A stretch of DNA of 64,000 bases from Streptomyces sp. ISL-36 (GCF_018614205.1 NZ_JAGGOS010000086.1:1-64000), one strand, 5' to 3'. Counted from the first letter of the stretch, positions 17,455 through 27,097 are shown. Translations and numbers: made by a program. Notes: a model not told the origin generated them from the sequence alone.

Positions 17455-18696
17455 GTGGCTGATGAGGTGACGAGTTGGTTGGCCCGGACCGCTCTACCGC
17501 TGAGCGGCCTGACCGCAGGCGGGTCCACGGCTGATCTTCAGCCGCTGAAGGGCATCCTCGACGGCGTGCGGATCGTGGGTTTGGGGGAGGCTACCCACGG
17601 GACGCGCGAGTTCTTTCAGCTCAAGCACCGCCTGCTGGAGTTCCTCGTCACAGAGCTGGGATTCTCGGTTCTGGCCATGGAGGCCAGCGCATCGGCTGGC
17701 CCAGCAGTCGATGCCTACGTCCGTGAAGGCGTCGGTGACGCCGCAGGGGTGCTTGCCGGGCTGGGGTTCTGGACCTGGCGGACCCATGAGGTGCTCATGA
17801 TGATCGAGTGGATGCGTGCGTACAACCGGGGGCGCCCAGAAGACCAAAAGGTGCGTTTTGCGGGTATCGACTCACAACAGTGCGGCGGCTCCCTGGCTGT
17901 GCTCGGCTCCTTCCTGCGTAAGGCGGCACCGGATCGTGAGGCCGGACTTCTCTCCCCGCTCCGCATGCTCGCCAGGGCATATCCCGGATCGCAACCTGAT
18001 CCTCAACGGCACCTGGTTCACGATGCAGAAGCGCTGCTGGAGTTCCTCCGTGGACGCGCCCCCGAAGCGGTCGACGCTCTCCGCCACGCCCGAATTCTGG
18101 TACAGGCCGCCGACCTGGTGACGCGAGCCAGGCAGCACAAAGACCCGGACCAGACCGTCTTCGCCGCACGCGATCGGTATATGGCCGAGGCCGTCGGAGA
18201 ACTCCTCAATGATCCATCCACCAAGATCGCCCTGTGGGCTCACAACGGGCACATCACCAAGAGCCGTCACGGTGGCGCGGTACCAGCGATGGGACAGCAC
18301 TTGCATACACGGTACGGCGACGCCTACTACGCACTCGGTCTACTGTTCGGCAGCGGCTCCTTTCGCGCCCGTCGGATGCGGCCTGGCCCCTGGTCTCGTC
18401 CCCGAGCCAGCGCCCTGGTCACCAACCGGATCGGTCCCGCCCGCCCTGATACCGTGGAAGCCCAACTCGCCACCGCCAATCCGGGCAACCACCTCGTGGA
18501 CCTGCGCAGCGCAGTCACCGCATCGACGCCAGTACGGAAGTGGCTCAACGGTCGGCATGGCATGCGAAACTTCGGCGCCATCGTGCCCCGCTGGACTTAT
18601 CGCTTCAACCTGAGCCCTGTCTCCCTGGCCGAGGAGTACGACGGACTGGCCTATGTCGCAGTCTCGACCGGCTCCCAGCCTCTCCCGACCTCCTAA
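17455..18696 (+). CDS. Erythromycin esterase family protein
   Basis: 413 residues. The family signature GLGEATHGTREFFQLKHRL near residue 41 includes the Glu and His used by EreA/EreB-type hydrolases, and a further His sits in LWAHNGHITKS near residue 262. Ere enzymes open the macrolactone ring of 14-membered macrolides, but many family members have other or unknown substrates. The GTG start has a strong AAGGAGAGGGAAGG ribosome site. Base composition is a little less GC-rich than its neighbours. Tn3- and IS-type debris follows immediately, so horizontal acquisition is plausible. Confidence 0.85.
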   Translation: MADEVTSWLARTALPLSGLTAGGSTADLQPLKGILDGVRIVGLGEATHGTREFFQLKHRLLEFLVTELGFSVLAMEASASAGPAVDAYVREGVGDAAGVLAGLGFWTWRTHEVLMMIEWMRAYNRGRPEDQKVRFAGIDSQQCGGSLAVLGSFLRKAAPDREAGLLSPLRMLARAYPGSQPDPQRHLVHDAEALLEFLRGRAPEAVDALRHARILVQAADLVTRARQHKDPDQTVFAARDRYMAEAVGELLNDPSTKIALWAHNGHITKSRHGGAVPAMGQHLHTRYGDAYYALGLLFGSGSFRARRMRPGPWSRPRASALVTNRIGPARPDTVEAQLATANPGNHLVDLRSAVTASTPVRKWLNGRHGMRNFGAIVPRWTYRFNLSPVSLAEEYDGLAYVAVSTGSQPLPTS

Positions 18697-18874
18697 CGCC
18701 CTCCGCCCCCGGAGCCAGCTCAAAAGCGGTCTGCGGAAGTAGCGCGGGCCGCTGATCCGCTGTAACAACGCCTACTCATGGAGGACAACCGGAGTACGGG
18801 AGAAACAGGCAGCAGGCGGGACGGCGGTCAGTTCTCCTCTTGATCCGGCTTGGCGCCTGCGTTGAGCAGGTCGG

Positions 18875-19563
18875 TCAGGCCCTGGAGATGGCTGGCGGGT
18901 ACGGGGCCCGTGACCACGGAGCCGCAGGGCAGTGGCGACAGCTGCGCTGGGATGGGGGCCTTGTCGGTCTTCTCAGGGCGCGGTCGATGGTGCCGCGGGT
19001 GACATTGAAGGCGGAGGCGATCTCGGCGACGGTGGGCAGCCCCTTGCCCTTGGCGTCTTTCGCTTCGTACATCAGCCGTGCTTGCCCGATGGCGGCCGGG
19101 GCGAGCTTGGACTTGCGCCCGCCGGTGCGGCCACGGGCGCGGGCGGCGGCCAGGCCCTCGTTGGTGCGCATGGCGATCAGGTGGCGCTCGAACTCGGCGA
19201 ATAGGGCCAGCTGCCCGAAGAACATCTTCCCGAAGGGGTCGTTGAAGGTCACCGTCATCCCGGTGTCGGTGATCGTGAAGCGCACCTCGCGCTCGGCGAG
19301 CGAGTCGGCGATCTCGTACAGGTCGCGGATGGAGCGGCCGAGCCGGTCGAGTTTGGTGATGGTGAATTCGTCGCCCTTGCGGGGCACCTTGAGCGCGGTG
19401 CGGAGCTCGGGCCGGTTGGCGTGCTTGCCGGTGGCCTTGTCGACGTAGATGTGTCCGCCGGTATAGCCGGCCGCGGTGAGTTGTCGGCTTGCGAGTCGGG
19501 GTTCCGGTCGAGCATGGACAGTCGCCCATACCCGATCTTGTACGCGTCACCCCTGGGCAACAA
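18875..19563 (-). pseudogene. Serine resolvase (Tn3-family TnpR type), frameshifted
   Basis: The N terminus KIGYGRLSMLDRNPDSQAD, with the catalytic Ser after the GRL motif, is in one frame (start about 19563). From LTAAGYTGGHIYVDKATG onward the protein continues in another frame: FTITKLDRLGRSIRDLYEI, a FGKMFFGQLALFAEFER segment, an HLIAMRTNEGL segment and a C-terminal Hin-like helix-turn-helix VAEIASAFNVTRGTI. One base is missing near 19478-19486. The 3' end may also be shifted, because another frame stays open to 18828. A working gene would resolve Tn3 cointegrates. Confidence 0.85.
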
Positions 19564-19612
19564 GTGAGCCGCAAACCCTCGTTGACGGTACTAGTTTCCG
19601 GACACGAGTTTT

Positions 19613-19657
19613 GGAACATGATTTCGGCGGCGCGTCGCCTAATGTTGATCATGTTCC
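19613..19657. promoter_or_regulatory. Candidate resolvase (res) site
   Basis: GGAACATGAT (19613-19622) and its exact inverse ATCATGTTCC (19648-19657), 25 bp apart, lie between the resolvase remnant and the transposase remnant. That is where Tn3-family elements carry their res subsites. The region is distinctly AT-richer than its flanks. Confidence 0.5.
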
Positions 19658-19724
19658 GCAGACGACCGTTCCCGAACAGAGCGCCGAGCCGAGGTGTCAC
19701 CTCATGTGACATCGACACCAAACT

Positions 19725-19994
19725 GCCCACTCTGGGCGCCACCTCCTCGCTCAGCCCCAGCAGACCGCGCACATGCCCGACCACCAGCTCCGGCACCTCG
19801 GCCAAGTACGGGAACCAGCCCAGCTTCTGGTAGCTCTTCAGCAACACCACCAGCGCCAGCACATGCTCCGCCGACCGCGTCTTCCCCCGGACCCACGCCA
19901 CCTCGGACGGCTCCGGGGTAAGCGACTCATGCAACTCGCGAGAGGAGACCGTGCGCTTGAACCGCGCGTACGCGGTGCGTTCCAGCGAAGCCAT
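19725..19994 (-). pseudogene. Tn3-family transposase, N-terminal remnant
   Basis: About 90 codons match the N-terminal DUF4158 part of Tn3-family TnpA (LERTAYARFKRTVSSRELHE, then LALVVLLKSYQKLGWFPYL and VVGHVRGLLGL). Similarity stops near 19725, after which the frame enters the inverted-repeat region. The remaining roughly 900 residues are absent. Together with the resolvase this is a collapsed Tn3-family transposon. Confidence 0.8.
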
Positions 19995-20134
19995 GCGCCG
20001 CATGATCCCGGCCAGCCACCCAGACGGAGCTGACGCCTCCCCTGCCCTGCGGCCGGTGAACCCCGCACCACCTGGGCAGAAATCGGGACGGCAGCCTCTA
20101 CGGCGTCCACCCGGACGGGGCACCCCTCATCGGC

Positions 20135-20573
20135 CTATTGCCTGTTTCCGGCATATTCCGGCTGGCCTCCCTCATCGACCCGGAAGGCTGCCAGGCGAGA
20201 CGTTCGCGTGCGGGCTCGCGGAGTTTCCGTCCACCAGGCATTGAGGCGACGGACGTTCACCGCGGTAGCTGTGAGCTGGTGCTGAAGCCGGGCCTTGGCC
20301 AGACCGTTGGAACGGGTGCACTGCTCTCGGGTCTTGCAGGGACGGCAGGCAGCCGGCGGGAAGCGTGCTCGGACAACGGCTGTCCCCTCCTGGGAGCGGT
20401 CTTCGGCCCAACGGCTGCTGGTCGCGCCGTTGGAACAGGTCACCTGCCGGCTCTCCCAGTCGATGGCGAAGTCTGTCCGGGAACAGCTCGCCCAGCTCGT
20501 CACGGATCCGCATGGCGCGGCTGCCCTTCAGAAACGCGGCCCGTGCCACCCGGACCGTCTCCTCCGGAACCAT
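20135..20573 (-). pseudogene. IS1182-family transposase remnant with internal deletions
   Basis: Three blocks of an IS1182-type transposase are joined. The N terminus is MVPEETVRVARAAFLKGSRA (20475-20573). A central block, DFAIDWESRQVTCSNGATSS with the CRPCKTREQCTRS cysteines, is in a shifted frame from 20470. The C-terminal block is AVNVRRLNAWWTETPRARTR, directly after the cysteine block. The catalytic middle and much of the N-terminal half are lost, so it cannot be active. Confidence 0.8.
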
Positions 20574-20613
20574 CCGCTGGGGGCGCGCCGGGTGACCGAC
20601 CGATGGGGGCCGC

Positions 20614-21273
20614 TCAGCCGAGGACGAGCGGGAGCCTCGCGGCGGAATCGCCCAGCGTGGCCTTCTCCGCATCGGTCGGCGTGCGGCGTCCGGTGCCGAT
20701 CAGCAGGGCGTCCTTGTCGGAGAGCGAGACGGGGAACGGCTTCCCGTTGATCTTCTCCAGCGACGCGCGTGCCGCCGCGAGGGTCTCGGCGGGCGGTTCG
20801 GCGGCCGAGGGCAGATGCGCGATCAGGTCGAGGTGGTGCAGGGTCCATTCGAGTACGTACGCGGACAGGTAGTCGCCGACGGTCAGCACCTCGTCGCGGG
20901 TGCTGACGCGGACGGTGGGATCGGCGAGCTCGGCGGCGCGGCCCGCGGCGGAACCGACGTCGTCGAGGTGGAACGTGAGCCACCGCGGCTCGCCGTACGC
21001 GGCGGCGAGCCGGGGGATCAGCGCGTCGAGCGGGTCCTTGCCGGTCGGGGGTTCGACGAGCCGCCAGTACGTGACGGCGTCCACGGTCGGTTCGTTCTCG
21101 GCGGGCGTGACGAGGGTGATCAGGACGTCCTGGGCATCGATGACCAGATGGCACACCAGGTCCCGCACGAGCCAACCGGTGCAGCCGGAGGGCCGCTCGA
21201 AGTCCTCCGCCGGAGGTCGGCGACCGCCGCGCGCAACGCCGTCCATGAGCGTGAGAAGAGATCCATGCGGCAC
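20614..21273 (-). CDS. Maleylpyruvate isomerase-like / DinB-fold protein
   Basis: 219 residues of the mycothiol-dependent maleylpyruvate isomerase-like (DinB four-helix) superfamily. The family segment CTGWLVRDLVCHLVIDAQDV is near residues 30-50 and a second helix pair has YVLEWTLHHLDLIAHL. The latter two His and the first HL His could form the metal triad. Such proteins may use mycothiol in detoxification, but the substrate is unknown. I chose GTG 21273; longer in-frame extension has no homology-like features. Confidence 0.78.
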   Translation of the reverse strand: MPHGSLLTLMDGVARGGRRPPAEDFERPSGCTGWLVRDLVCHLVIDAQDVLITLVTPAENEPTVDAVTYWRLVEPPTGKDPLDALIPRLAAAYGEPRWLTFHLDDVGSAAGRAAELADPTVRVSTRDEVLTVGDYLSAYVLEWTLHHLDLIAHLPSAAEPPAETLAAARASLEKINGKPFPVSLSDKDALLIGTGRRTPTDAEKATLGDSAARLPLVLG

Positions 21274-21364
21274 GGTAATGCCGAACCGGAACGGCGGACA
21301 AGCACCCGCCGCCCGATCCGTCACGGCAGCACATGGACAACGGCAACGCCCGCGTGGTCGTGGT

Positions 21365-21799
21365 CTAAGGCCGCGGGAGGGGTAGTTCGCGGAGCGGATC
21401 GCCGCCGTCGACGAAGAGCCGCGCGCCCGGCTTCGTCGCCAGGGCGATGCGCCGCAACACACGCCGGCCGGCCTCTGGATGGCGGCCGTCGAGGGCGCCG
21501 ACGCGTACGGCGAACACCAGGTCGAACGGCTCCTCCTGAGCTTCCAGGACGAAGTCCTCGCCCGCGACCCGTCGGACGCTCATGCGCCCGGACGCGATCT
21601 CGTCCACAGCGGCGGCTCGCGCCTGGGCGACTGCGGAGGCGGACCGGTCGATGGCCAGGATGTGGCCGGTGGTGAGTCGGGCGGCGACCTCGCGCGCGGC
21701 CGCTCCAGGCCCGCACCCGATCTCCAGGACGCGGAAGTGCGGCTGGAGGGGAAGGGCTTCGACGATCGCGGCGAGGCGGGGCGACAGACGTGGCGACAC
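21365..21799 (-). CDS. Short class I SAM-dependent methyltransferase
   Basis: 144 residues with motif I VLEIGCGPGAAAREV (about residues 24-38), a motif II-like acidic residue in LAIDRSASAV, and motif IV-like FDLVFAVRVGAL. It is shorter than typical 200-280-residue enzymes and lacks an obvious substrate-binding cap, so it is either a minimal methyltransferase or a C-terminally shortened one. It sits alone between the isomerase-like gene and the SulP gene. The substrate is not predictable. Confidence 0.8.
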   Translation of the reverse strand: MSPRLSPRLAAIVEALPLQPHFRVLEIGCGPGAAAREVAARLTTGHILAIDRSASAVAQARAAAVDEIASGRMSVRRVAGEDFVLEAQEEPFDLVFAVRVGALDGRHPEAGRRVLRRIALATKPGARLFVDGGDPLRELPLPRP

Positions 21800-21946
21800 G
21801 CTGAAAACGATAGCGGCGGTCGGACCGGGGGCCCGGGCGACGACACACGTCGCCCGGTGCCGCCCGGCCGGGGGCTCGGGTCGGGCCTCCGGCCGGGCAG
21901 CGGCGGATCCCTACCGATCCTCAGGGTGCTTGCGGTGAGGCGGCCT

Positions 21947-23497
21947 TCACACCGGCTCGGTGGATGTGACCCTTTCCGGCTCGGTGGCCGTCGTCGGCCC
22001 GGTCGTGCTCCCCCGCACGGTGGCCTTCGCCGGCTCGGTGACCTTCACGGGTTCCGTGCCGGCCGTGCTGTGCCGTTCGGCCCATGTCTCCAGGGCCGTG
22101 CGGCAGGCGTGGTCGAGGTGGTGCAGGCCGGACAGGTCCAGCTCGACCGGCCGGTCCTGGGGCAGCGCCTCCAGGCTGTCGAGGATCTTCGGCAGCCGCA
22201 GGAAGGTCGCGTTGCCCGACAGATACGCCTGGATCGGGCCCGCGCCCTTGTCTATGACCTCCAGTTTGACGTGTGAGGTCTCCCAGGCGGTCTTGATCAC
22301 GGACAGGGCCAGTCCGATCAGCACGCCTTCGAACATGTTCACCGCGACGATCGCGACGGCCGTGACCACCAGGATCAGCGCCTCGCCGCGGTGTGCCCGC
22401 CACAGCGAGACGACCTCGCGGAAGGGGATCAGCTTCCAGCCCGCGTGGACCAGGATGCCGGCGAGCGCGGGCAGCGGGATCAGCGCCAGCGCCCAGGGCA
22501 GCAGCGCCGCGAACAGCAGGAGCCACACGCCGTGCAGGACCCGGGACGCCTTGGTCCTGGCGCCCGCCGCCACGTTGGCGGAGCTGCGCACGATGACCGC
22601 GGTCATCGGCAGGGCGCCGAGCGCACCGCAGACCGCGTTGCCCGCGCCCTGCGCCATGAGCTCCTTGTCGTACTGCGTGCGGGGACCGTCGTGCAGCCGG
22701 TCCACCGCGGCCGCGCTGAACAGGCTCTCGGCGGAGGCGATCAGGGCGAAGGCGAGGATCGTGCCGATGACGGCCGGGGTGGCCATGTCGCCGAAGGCGG
22801 CGGCTCCGGGCAGCCGTATGGAGTCGATCAGGCCGTTCACCTCGACGGTGGCCACCGGCAGGCCGAACGCGGGTGTGAGCACCGTCGCCAGGATCACCGC
22901 GGCGAGCGCGCCCGGCACGGTCCGGGCCTTCTTGGGCAGCTTCTTCCATCCCACCATGACCGCGATGGTGCCCGCGCCGACCGCGAGGGAGGCCAGCGCC
23001 TCGGTGCTGCCGAACGCGTCGACGGCGGCCACCGGCAGCCCCAGGATCTTGTCGATGCCGGAGGCAGGAGCCCGCAGACCGGCCGCCGCGTACAGCTGAC
23101 CGGCGATGATCACCAGGCCGATGCCGGCCAGCATGCCCTCGACGACCGAGACGGAGATCGCCCGGAACCAGCGCCCCAGCTTCAGGGCGCCCATGGCGAG
23201 CTGCAGCAGCCCCGCGGCCAGCACGATCACGCCGAGCGCGGGAAGCCCGAACTCGGCGACCGCCTCGAAGACCAGCACGGTCAGGCCGGCGGCCGGCCCG
23301 GACACCTGCAGGCTGCTGCCGCGCATCAGACCGGTGATGATGCCGCCCACGATGCCGGTGACGAGTCCGAGCTCGGCCGGGACACCGGAGGCGACGGCGA
23401 CGCCCACGCACAGCGGCAGGGCGACCAGGAACACGACTATCGAGGCGGCGAAGTCCTGCCGCAGGTAAGGGAACTTGCTCATGCCGGTCTCCCTCAC
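21947..23497 (-). CDS. SulP family anion transporter (likely bicarbonate)
   Basis: 516 residues with 10-12 membrane helices and a shortened STAS-like C-terminal domain (about 400-480, with VELDLSGLHHLDHACRTAL). SulP proteins move sulfate, bicarbonate or dicarboxylates. The gene overlaps an upstream beta carbonic anhydrase gene by four bases. That arrangement argues for bicarbonate or CO2/HCO3- handling, not sulfate. The tail after residue 480 is Thr/Glu/Val-rich low complexity (TEPVKVTEPAKAT). Confidence 0.88.
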   Translation of the reverse strand: MRETGMSKFPYLRQDFAASIVVFLVALPLCVGVAVASGVPAELGLVTGIVGGIITGLMRGSSLQVSGPAAGLTVLVFEAVAEFGLPALGVIVLAAGLLQLAMGALKLGRWFRAISVSVVEGMLAGIGLVIIAGQLYAAAGLRAPASGIDKILGLPVAAVDAFGSTEALASLAVGAGTIAVMVGWKKLPKKARTVPGALAAVILATVLTPAFGLPVATVEVNGLIDSIRLPGAAAFGDMATPAVIGTILAFALIASAESLFSAAAVDRLHDGPRTQYDKELMAQGAGNAVCGALGALPMTAVIVRSSANVAAGARTKASRVLHGVWLLLFAALLPWALALIPLPALAGILVHAGWKLIPFREVVSLWRAHRGEALILVVTAVAIVAVNMFEGVLIGLALSVIKTAWETSHVKLEVIDKGAGPIQAYLSGNATFLRLPKILDSLEALPQDRPVELDLSGLHHLDHACRTALETWAERHSTAGTEPVKVTEPAKATVRGSTTGPTTATEPERVTSTEPV

Positions 23498-24075
23498 AGC
23501 GCTTCGAACAGGTCGGTGTCCGCGCGGTGTTCGCGCACGGCTCCGGTGTGGACCTCGTAGTACCAGCCGTGCAGCTGGAGCTCACCCGCCGCCAGCCGCT
23601 TGTCGACGCAGGGGTAGGAGCGCAACCGCAGCAGCTGCGTCAGGACGTGGTGCTGTACGGCCTCGGCGACCGTCGGGTCGGCGGGGTCCGTGCACCGGGG
23701 CTCCTCCGCGGCGTGCGCGAGCCAGTCGCGTACGGCGGGGACGGTGTTCAGGTCGTCGCCGCGCACCACCGCACCCACGGCGCCGCAGTGCGAGTGGCCG
23801 CAGACCACGATGTGCTGGACGCCGAGGACCTCCACGGCGTACTCGATGGTGGCCGCCTCGCCGGTGGGGGTGCCGGAGCCGTACGGCGGGACGATGTTGC
23901 CGGCGGTGCGCAGCTCGAAGAGCTGGCCGGGCCGGGCGCCGGTGATCAGGGCGGGTACGACCCTGGAGTCGGCGCAGGTGATGAACAGGACCTCGGGGGA
24001 CTGGCCTTCGGCCAGCTTGGCGAACTCCTCAGGGCGCTGTCCAAAGGTGCGGGCGTTGTCGATGAGGGGCTGCAT
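23494..24075 (-). CDS. Beta-class carbonic anhydrase
   Basis: 193 residues. Zinc ligands C34, H94 and C97 (ITCADSR and VCGHSHCGAVG) and the D36-R38 dyad are intact, so reversible hydration of CO2 to bicarbonate is expected. The order carbonic anhydrase then SulP on one transcript, with overlapping stop and start, indicates joint supply and transport of bicarbonate. A second, different carbonic anhydrase lies at 48208-48840. Confidence 0.94.
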   Translation of the reverse strand: MQPLIDNARTFGQRPEEFAKLAEGQSPEVLFITCADSRVVPALITGARPGQLFELRTAGNIVPPYGSGTPTGEAATIEYAVEVLGVQHIVVCGHSHCGAVGAVVRGDDLNTVPAVRDWLAHAAEEPRCTDPADPTVAEAVQHHVLTQLLRLRSYPCVDKRLAAGELQLHGWYYEVHTGAVREHRADTDLFEAL

Positions 24076-24153
24076 GGCGTGGTGACTCCTCCTGGCGCGT
24101 CGTGGGGACGCGTCTGTGTGCAGGGCAGATGCGCGTGGGGGGCTGCTCTGCTG

Positions 24154-24549
24154 TCAGCAGCGGAACACCTGGAGTGCGGCCGCGGAGTGTGATCTCGACG
24201 ATCTCGGCGCGTGGTGGCGCACTGATCCGGGGGTGGCCGGTTCGGGCGCGGCCGAGGTCGGGTGGGCCGGCGACGGGCGTTCGGACATGCCCGGGTTGTC
24301 GGCGGTGCGTTGCCGGTCGCGGGTGCGGAGGGGGCCGGTCGGATCCCCGGGCCGGTCGGCGTCGGGGCAGGTGGCGATCTCCGCGCGCAGTGCTTGACCG
24401 GAGGGGTTGATTCCGGCATGAGCCTTGGCCACGGCATGACGTGCCGTATGCGCAGACGCGAAGGACGTCGTGGGGGTGAGGAGCTGGAGGGCGACCAGAA
24501 CGGCGGCGAGGATCGAGAACACGCTCCGGGCCGTCGCACTTCGGCGCAT
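24154..24549 (-). CDS. Small secreted hypothetical protein
   Basis: 131 residues. A signal peptide is visible: MRRSATARS, a hydrophobic core FSILAAVLVALQLLTP, then AFASAH-type small residues (about 28-34). The rest is polar and Pro/Arg/Ser-rich, with two Cys (one C-terminal). It lies 78 bp upstream of the carbonic anhydrase gene on the same strand and could lead that operon. I do not recognise a family. Confidence 0.6.
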   Translation of the reverse strand: MRRSATARSVFSILAAVLVALQLLTPTTSFASAHTARHAVAKAHAGINPSGQALRAEIATCPDADRPGDPTGPLRTRDRQRTADNPGMSERPSPAHPTSAAPEPATPGSVRHHAPRSSRSHSAAALQVFRC

Positions 24550-24816
24550 GGGCCCCCTCCTGGCGTTCTCTAGGTCTACTGCACGTCAACGGTTGGTCAA
24601 CGACCGGTCAAGGAAGACGATAACTCGGCAAAGCCGTTTGCAGGGTTAACCGAACGTTACGAGCCGAAGAGAGCCCGAAAACGACGCGCAGGGCGCCTCG
24701 ACGGGGCGCCCGGGACACCGCGTAGCCTCATCGGCAAGGAACGGGAGTGAGGGCGGGCGGGCGTGTCACCGGATGGCGTGTCCCGTACCGGCCGCGCCGC
24801 GAGCAGGGAAGCGACG

Positions 24817-25434
24817 ATGACCGAACAGTCCAGGCACGAAACGGAGTCCCGCGCGGACGAACAGCCGCCGGCGGCGACGATACGTGTGTTCATCGCGCTC
24901 GCCCCGCCCGACGAGGCGAAGGACGAGCTGGCGCGCGCACTGGGCCCCGCGTACGAGGCGTACCCGCTCATGCGGTGGAACCGTATCGAGGACTGGCACA
25001 TCACCCTGGCGTTCCTCGGGGAGTTGCCCGCCACGACCGTTCCGTCGCTGCGCCCGCCCCTCGCGGAATTGGCGGCGACCCGCCCGCCCTTGGAACTGGC
25101 ACTGCGCGGCAGCGGCCATTTCGACGAGCGGGTGCTGTGGAGCGGGATCGACGGGGACCTGGACGGGCTGCATACGCTCGCCACCGACGTACGCGCCGTG
25201 GTCGAGGAGTGCGGTGTCCCCTTCGCGGGACGGCCCTTGCGGCCGCATCTCACCCTCGCCCGCGCCCGACGTGTCGACACGTCGAGCGTGGCGGCGGCGG
25301 CGACCGGTCTTTCGGGTTTCGCCGGCCGGCCGTGGCGCGCGGCACGTCTGCACCTGGTCGGCAGCGACTTCGGCCGCAGTCCGGGGCCGATCCTCTACCG
25401 AGACATCGAGTCATGGGGTTTCGAAGCGCGCTGA
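24817..25434 (+). CDS. thpR: RNA 2',3'-cyclic phosphodiesterase (2H family)
   Basis: 205 residues. The two H-x-T/S motifs of the 2H phosphoesterases are present as WHITLAFLG (about residue 62) and HLTLAR (about 146), with the N-terminal IRVFIALAPP strand. The enzyme opens 2',3'-cyclic phosphates on RNA. ATG 24817 has a CAGGGAAG ribosome site; the upstream in-frame start lacks one. It is alone on this strand and convergent with the amidase gene. Confidence 0.88.
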   Translation: MTEQSRHETESRADEQPPAATIRVFIALAPPDEAKDELARALGPAYEAYPLMRWNRIEDWHITLAFLGELPATTVPSLRPPLAELAATRPPLELALRGSGHFDERVLWSGIDGDLDGLHTLATDVRAVVEECGVPFAGRPLRPHLTLARARRVDTSSVAAAATGLSGFAGRPWRAARLHLVGSDFGRSPGPILYRDIESWGFEAR

Positions 25435-25512
25435 CCGCACCCGGTCCCGGGCTCCGGCCCTGGTCGGGCCGGCTCACCGGCGGCCGGCGTCAGGCGCCCG
25501 CCACCAGCCGTC

Positions 25513-26928
25513 TCACACGTCCTGGATACGCCGGAACGGGCGGTCCGCCTCCAGCGCGAACGCGACCTCCAGCAACGTCTGTTCACCGCCGGGGCGGCCG
25601 GAGAACATGACGCCGATCGGCAGCCCGTGCTCCGTCGCACTCATGGCGGGCACCGAGATCGACGGTGTGCCGACGACGTTGTTGATCGGTGTGAACGCGA
25701 CGTACGCGAGGATGCGTTCGATCAGTGTCGGGTACGGAACGGTCGGGCTGAGGTGGCCGATCGGCGGTGTGGTGTGGGCGAGCACCGGCGAGAGGATGAG
25801 GTCGAGCCCGCGGAACGACGCCGCGTACGCCTCCCTCGTACGCTTCAGCCTCCGCAGCACCCCCGGAGTGCTCCGCCAGCTCTTGAGGTACGCCTCGCGC
25901 AGCCCCAGGCTGAGGCCGTCCATGCGGCGCCGGTCGAAGCCCGCGCCGAGGGTCCGGCCCGTGGCGCCGATGAGGAACGACAGCAGGCCCCAGTAGGTGA
26001 GGAAGTCGTCGGTGAATTGGGGGTCGATGGCCAGCTCCACCGGCTCCAGGGTGTGACCCATCCGTTCGAGGGTCGCCGCGGTCTCCGTGACGGCCGCCCG
26101 GGTGGCGCCGTCGGAGCGAACGCCGTTGGGCGAGTCCAGCAGGAACCCGATGCGCAGTCGCCGCCCCGACGGGCCTTCGACCAGGCCCAGGGGCGGCAGC
26201 TTCGGGTTGCGCCAGTACGTCTCTGCGGCGGCGAGGAACGCGGCGGTGTCCCGCACGGAACGGCTCACGATGCCGTCGGAGACGATGTCGAGCGGCAGTT
26301 GACGGCTCTGGGCGTTCGCCACGACCCGGCCGCGGGTCGGCTTGAGACCGACGAGTCCGCAGCAGGCGGCGGGGATCCGGATGGAGCCACCGCCGTCGTT
26401 GGCGTGCGCGATCGGCACCGCCCCGGCAGCGACGAGCGCTGCGCTGCCGCCCGACGAACCACCCGCCGAGTAGCCCGTGTTCCACGGATTGCGCACCGGC
26501 TCGCCGCTCTCGTACTCCGTGGTCGGGCTGAACCCGAACTCGGGCAGCCGGGTCTTGCCCAGCACCGTGACACCGCTGCTCAGGAACTGCCCGGCGAACG
26601 GCGCGTGCCGCCGCGCGGCCCTCGGGGTGAAGGCCGCGCTGCCGTGTCCGGTGGGCAGTCCCAGGTAGTCGGTGTTGTCCTTGACGAAGGTCGGCACACC
26701 GGCGAACGCCCCGCCCGCCCCGGTGGCGTGTGCCGGGATCTCGACATGCGCCTGGACCGCGTGGAGCCGTGCCTCGACCGCCCGTACCCGCTCGGCCGCG
26801 TCACGGGCGACCTCGTCGGCGCCGACCTCTCCCCGCCGCACCGCCTCGGCGAGACCGACGGCGTCGTGCTCGCCCAGGGCGTCGTCCCGGAAGGCGTGCA
26901 CCCTGGTCCGTTCCTCGAAAGTCGTCAC
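25513..26928 (-). CDS. Amidase signature family protein
   Basis: 471 residues. The Ser-cisSer-Lys machinery is visible: the Lys in TFVKDNTDYLG (about residue 83), and the Gly/Ser-rich GYSAGGSSGGSAALVAAG followed by the DGGGSIRIPAACCGLVGLKPTRG signature. Members hydrolyse aliphatic or aromatic amides, or are GatA-like. No gatB/C neighbours exist, so it is a catabolic amidase. The substrate is unknown. The N-terminal 30 residues are polar and acidic. Confidence 0.92.
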   Translation of the reverse strand: MTTFEERTRVHAFRDDALGEHDAVGLAEAVRRGEVGADEVARDAAERVRAVEARLHAVQAHVEIPAHATGAGGAFAGVPTFVKDNTDYLGLPTGHGSAAFTPRAARRHAPFAGQFLSSGVTVLGKTRLPEFGFSPTTEYESGEPVRNPWNTGYSAGGSSGGSAALVAAGAVPIAHANDGGGSIRIPAACCGLVGLKPTRGRVVANAQSRQLPLDIVSDGIVSRSVRDTAAFLAAAETYWRNPKLPPLGLVEGPSGRRLRIGFLLDSPNGVRSDGATRAAVTETAATLERMGHTLEPVELAIDPQFTDDFLTYWGLLSFLIGATGRTLGAGFDRRRMDGLSLGLREAYLKSWRSTPGVLRRLKRTREAYAASFRGLDLILSPVLAHTTPPIGHLSPTVPYPTLIERILAYVAFTPINNVVGTPSISVPAMSATEHGLPIGVMFSGRPGGEQTLLEVAFALEADRPFRRIQDV

Positions 26929-27097
26929 CGCTGCCTCAGCCCCCGACCGTTGGATGGTTGCCCGCCATCATTCCTTACCGGCAGGTAACACGCGAGGGGT
27001 CCGCGGTTTCGCCAGTGCGAACCAGCTTGAGGCGCGGATGACGGACGGGCGTGTCACCACGTGACGGTGGGAGCGGGGGTGGTGGCCCCCGTCCGGA

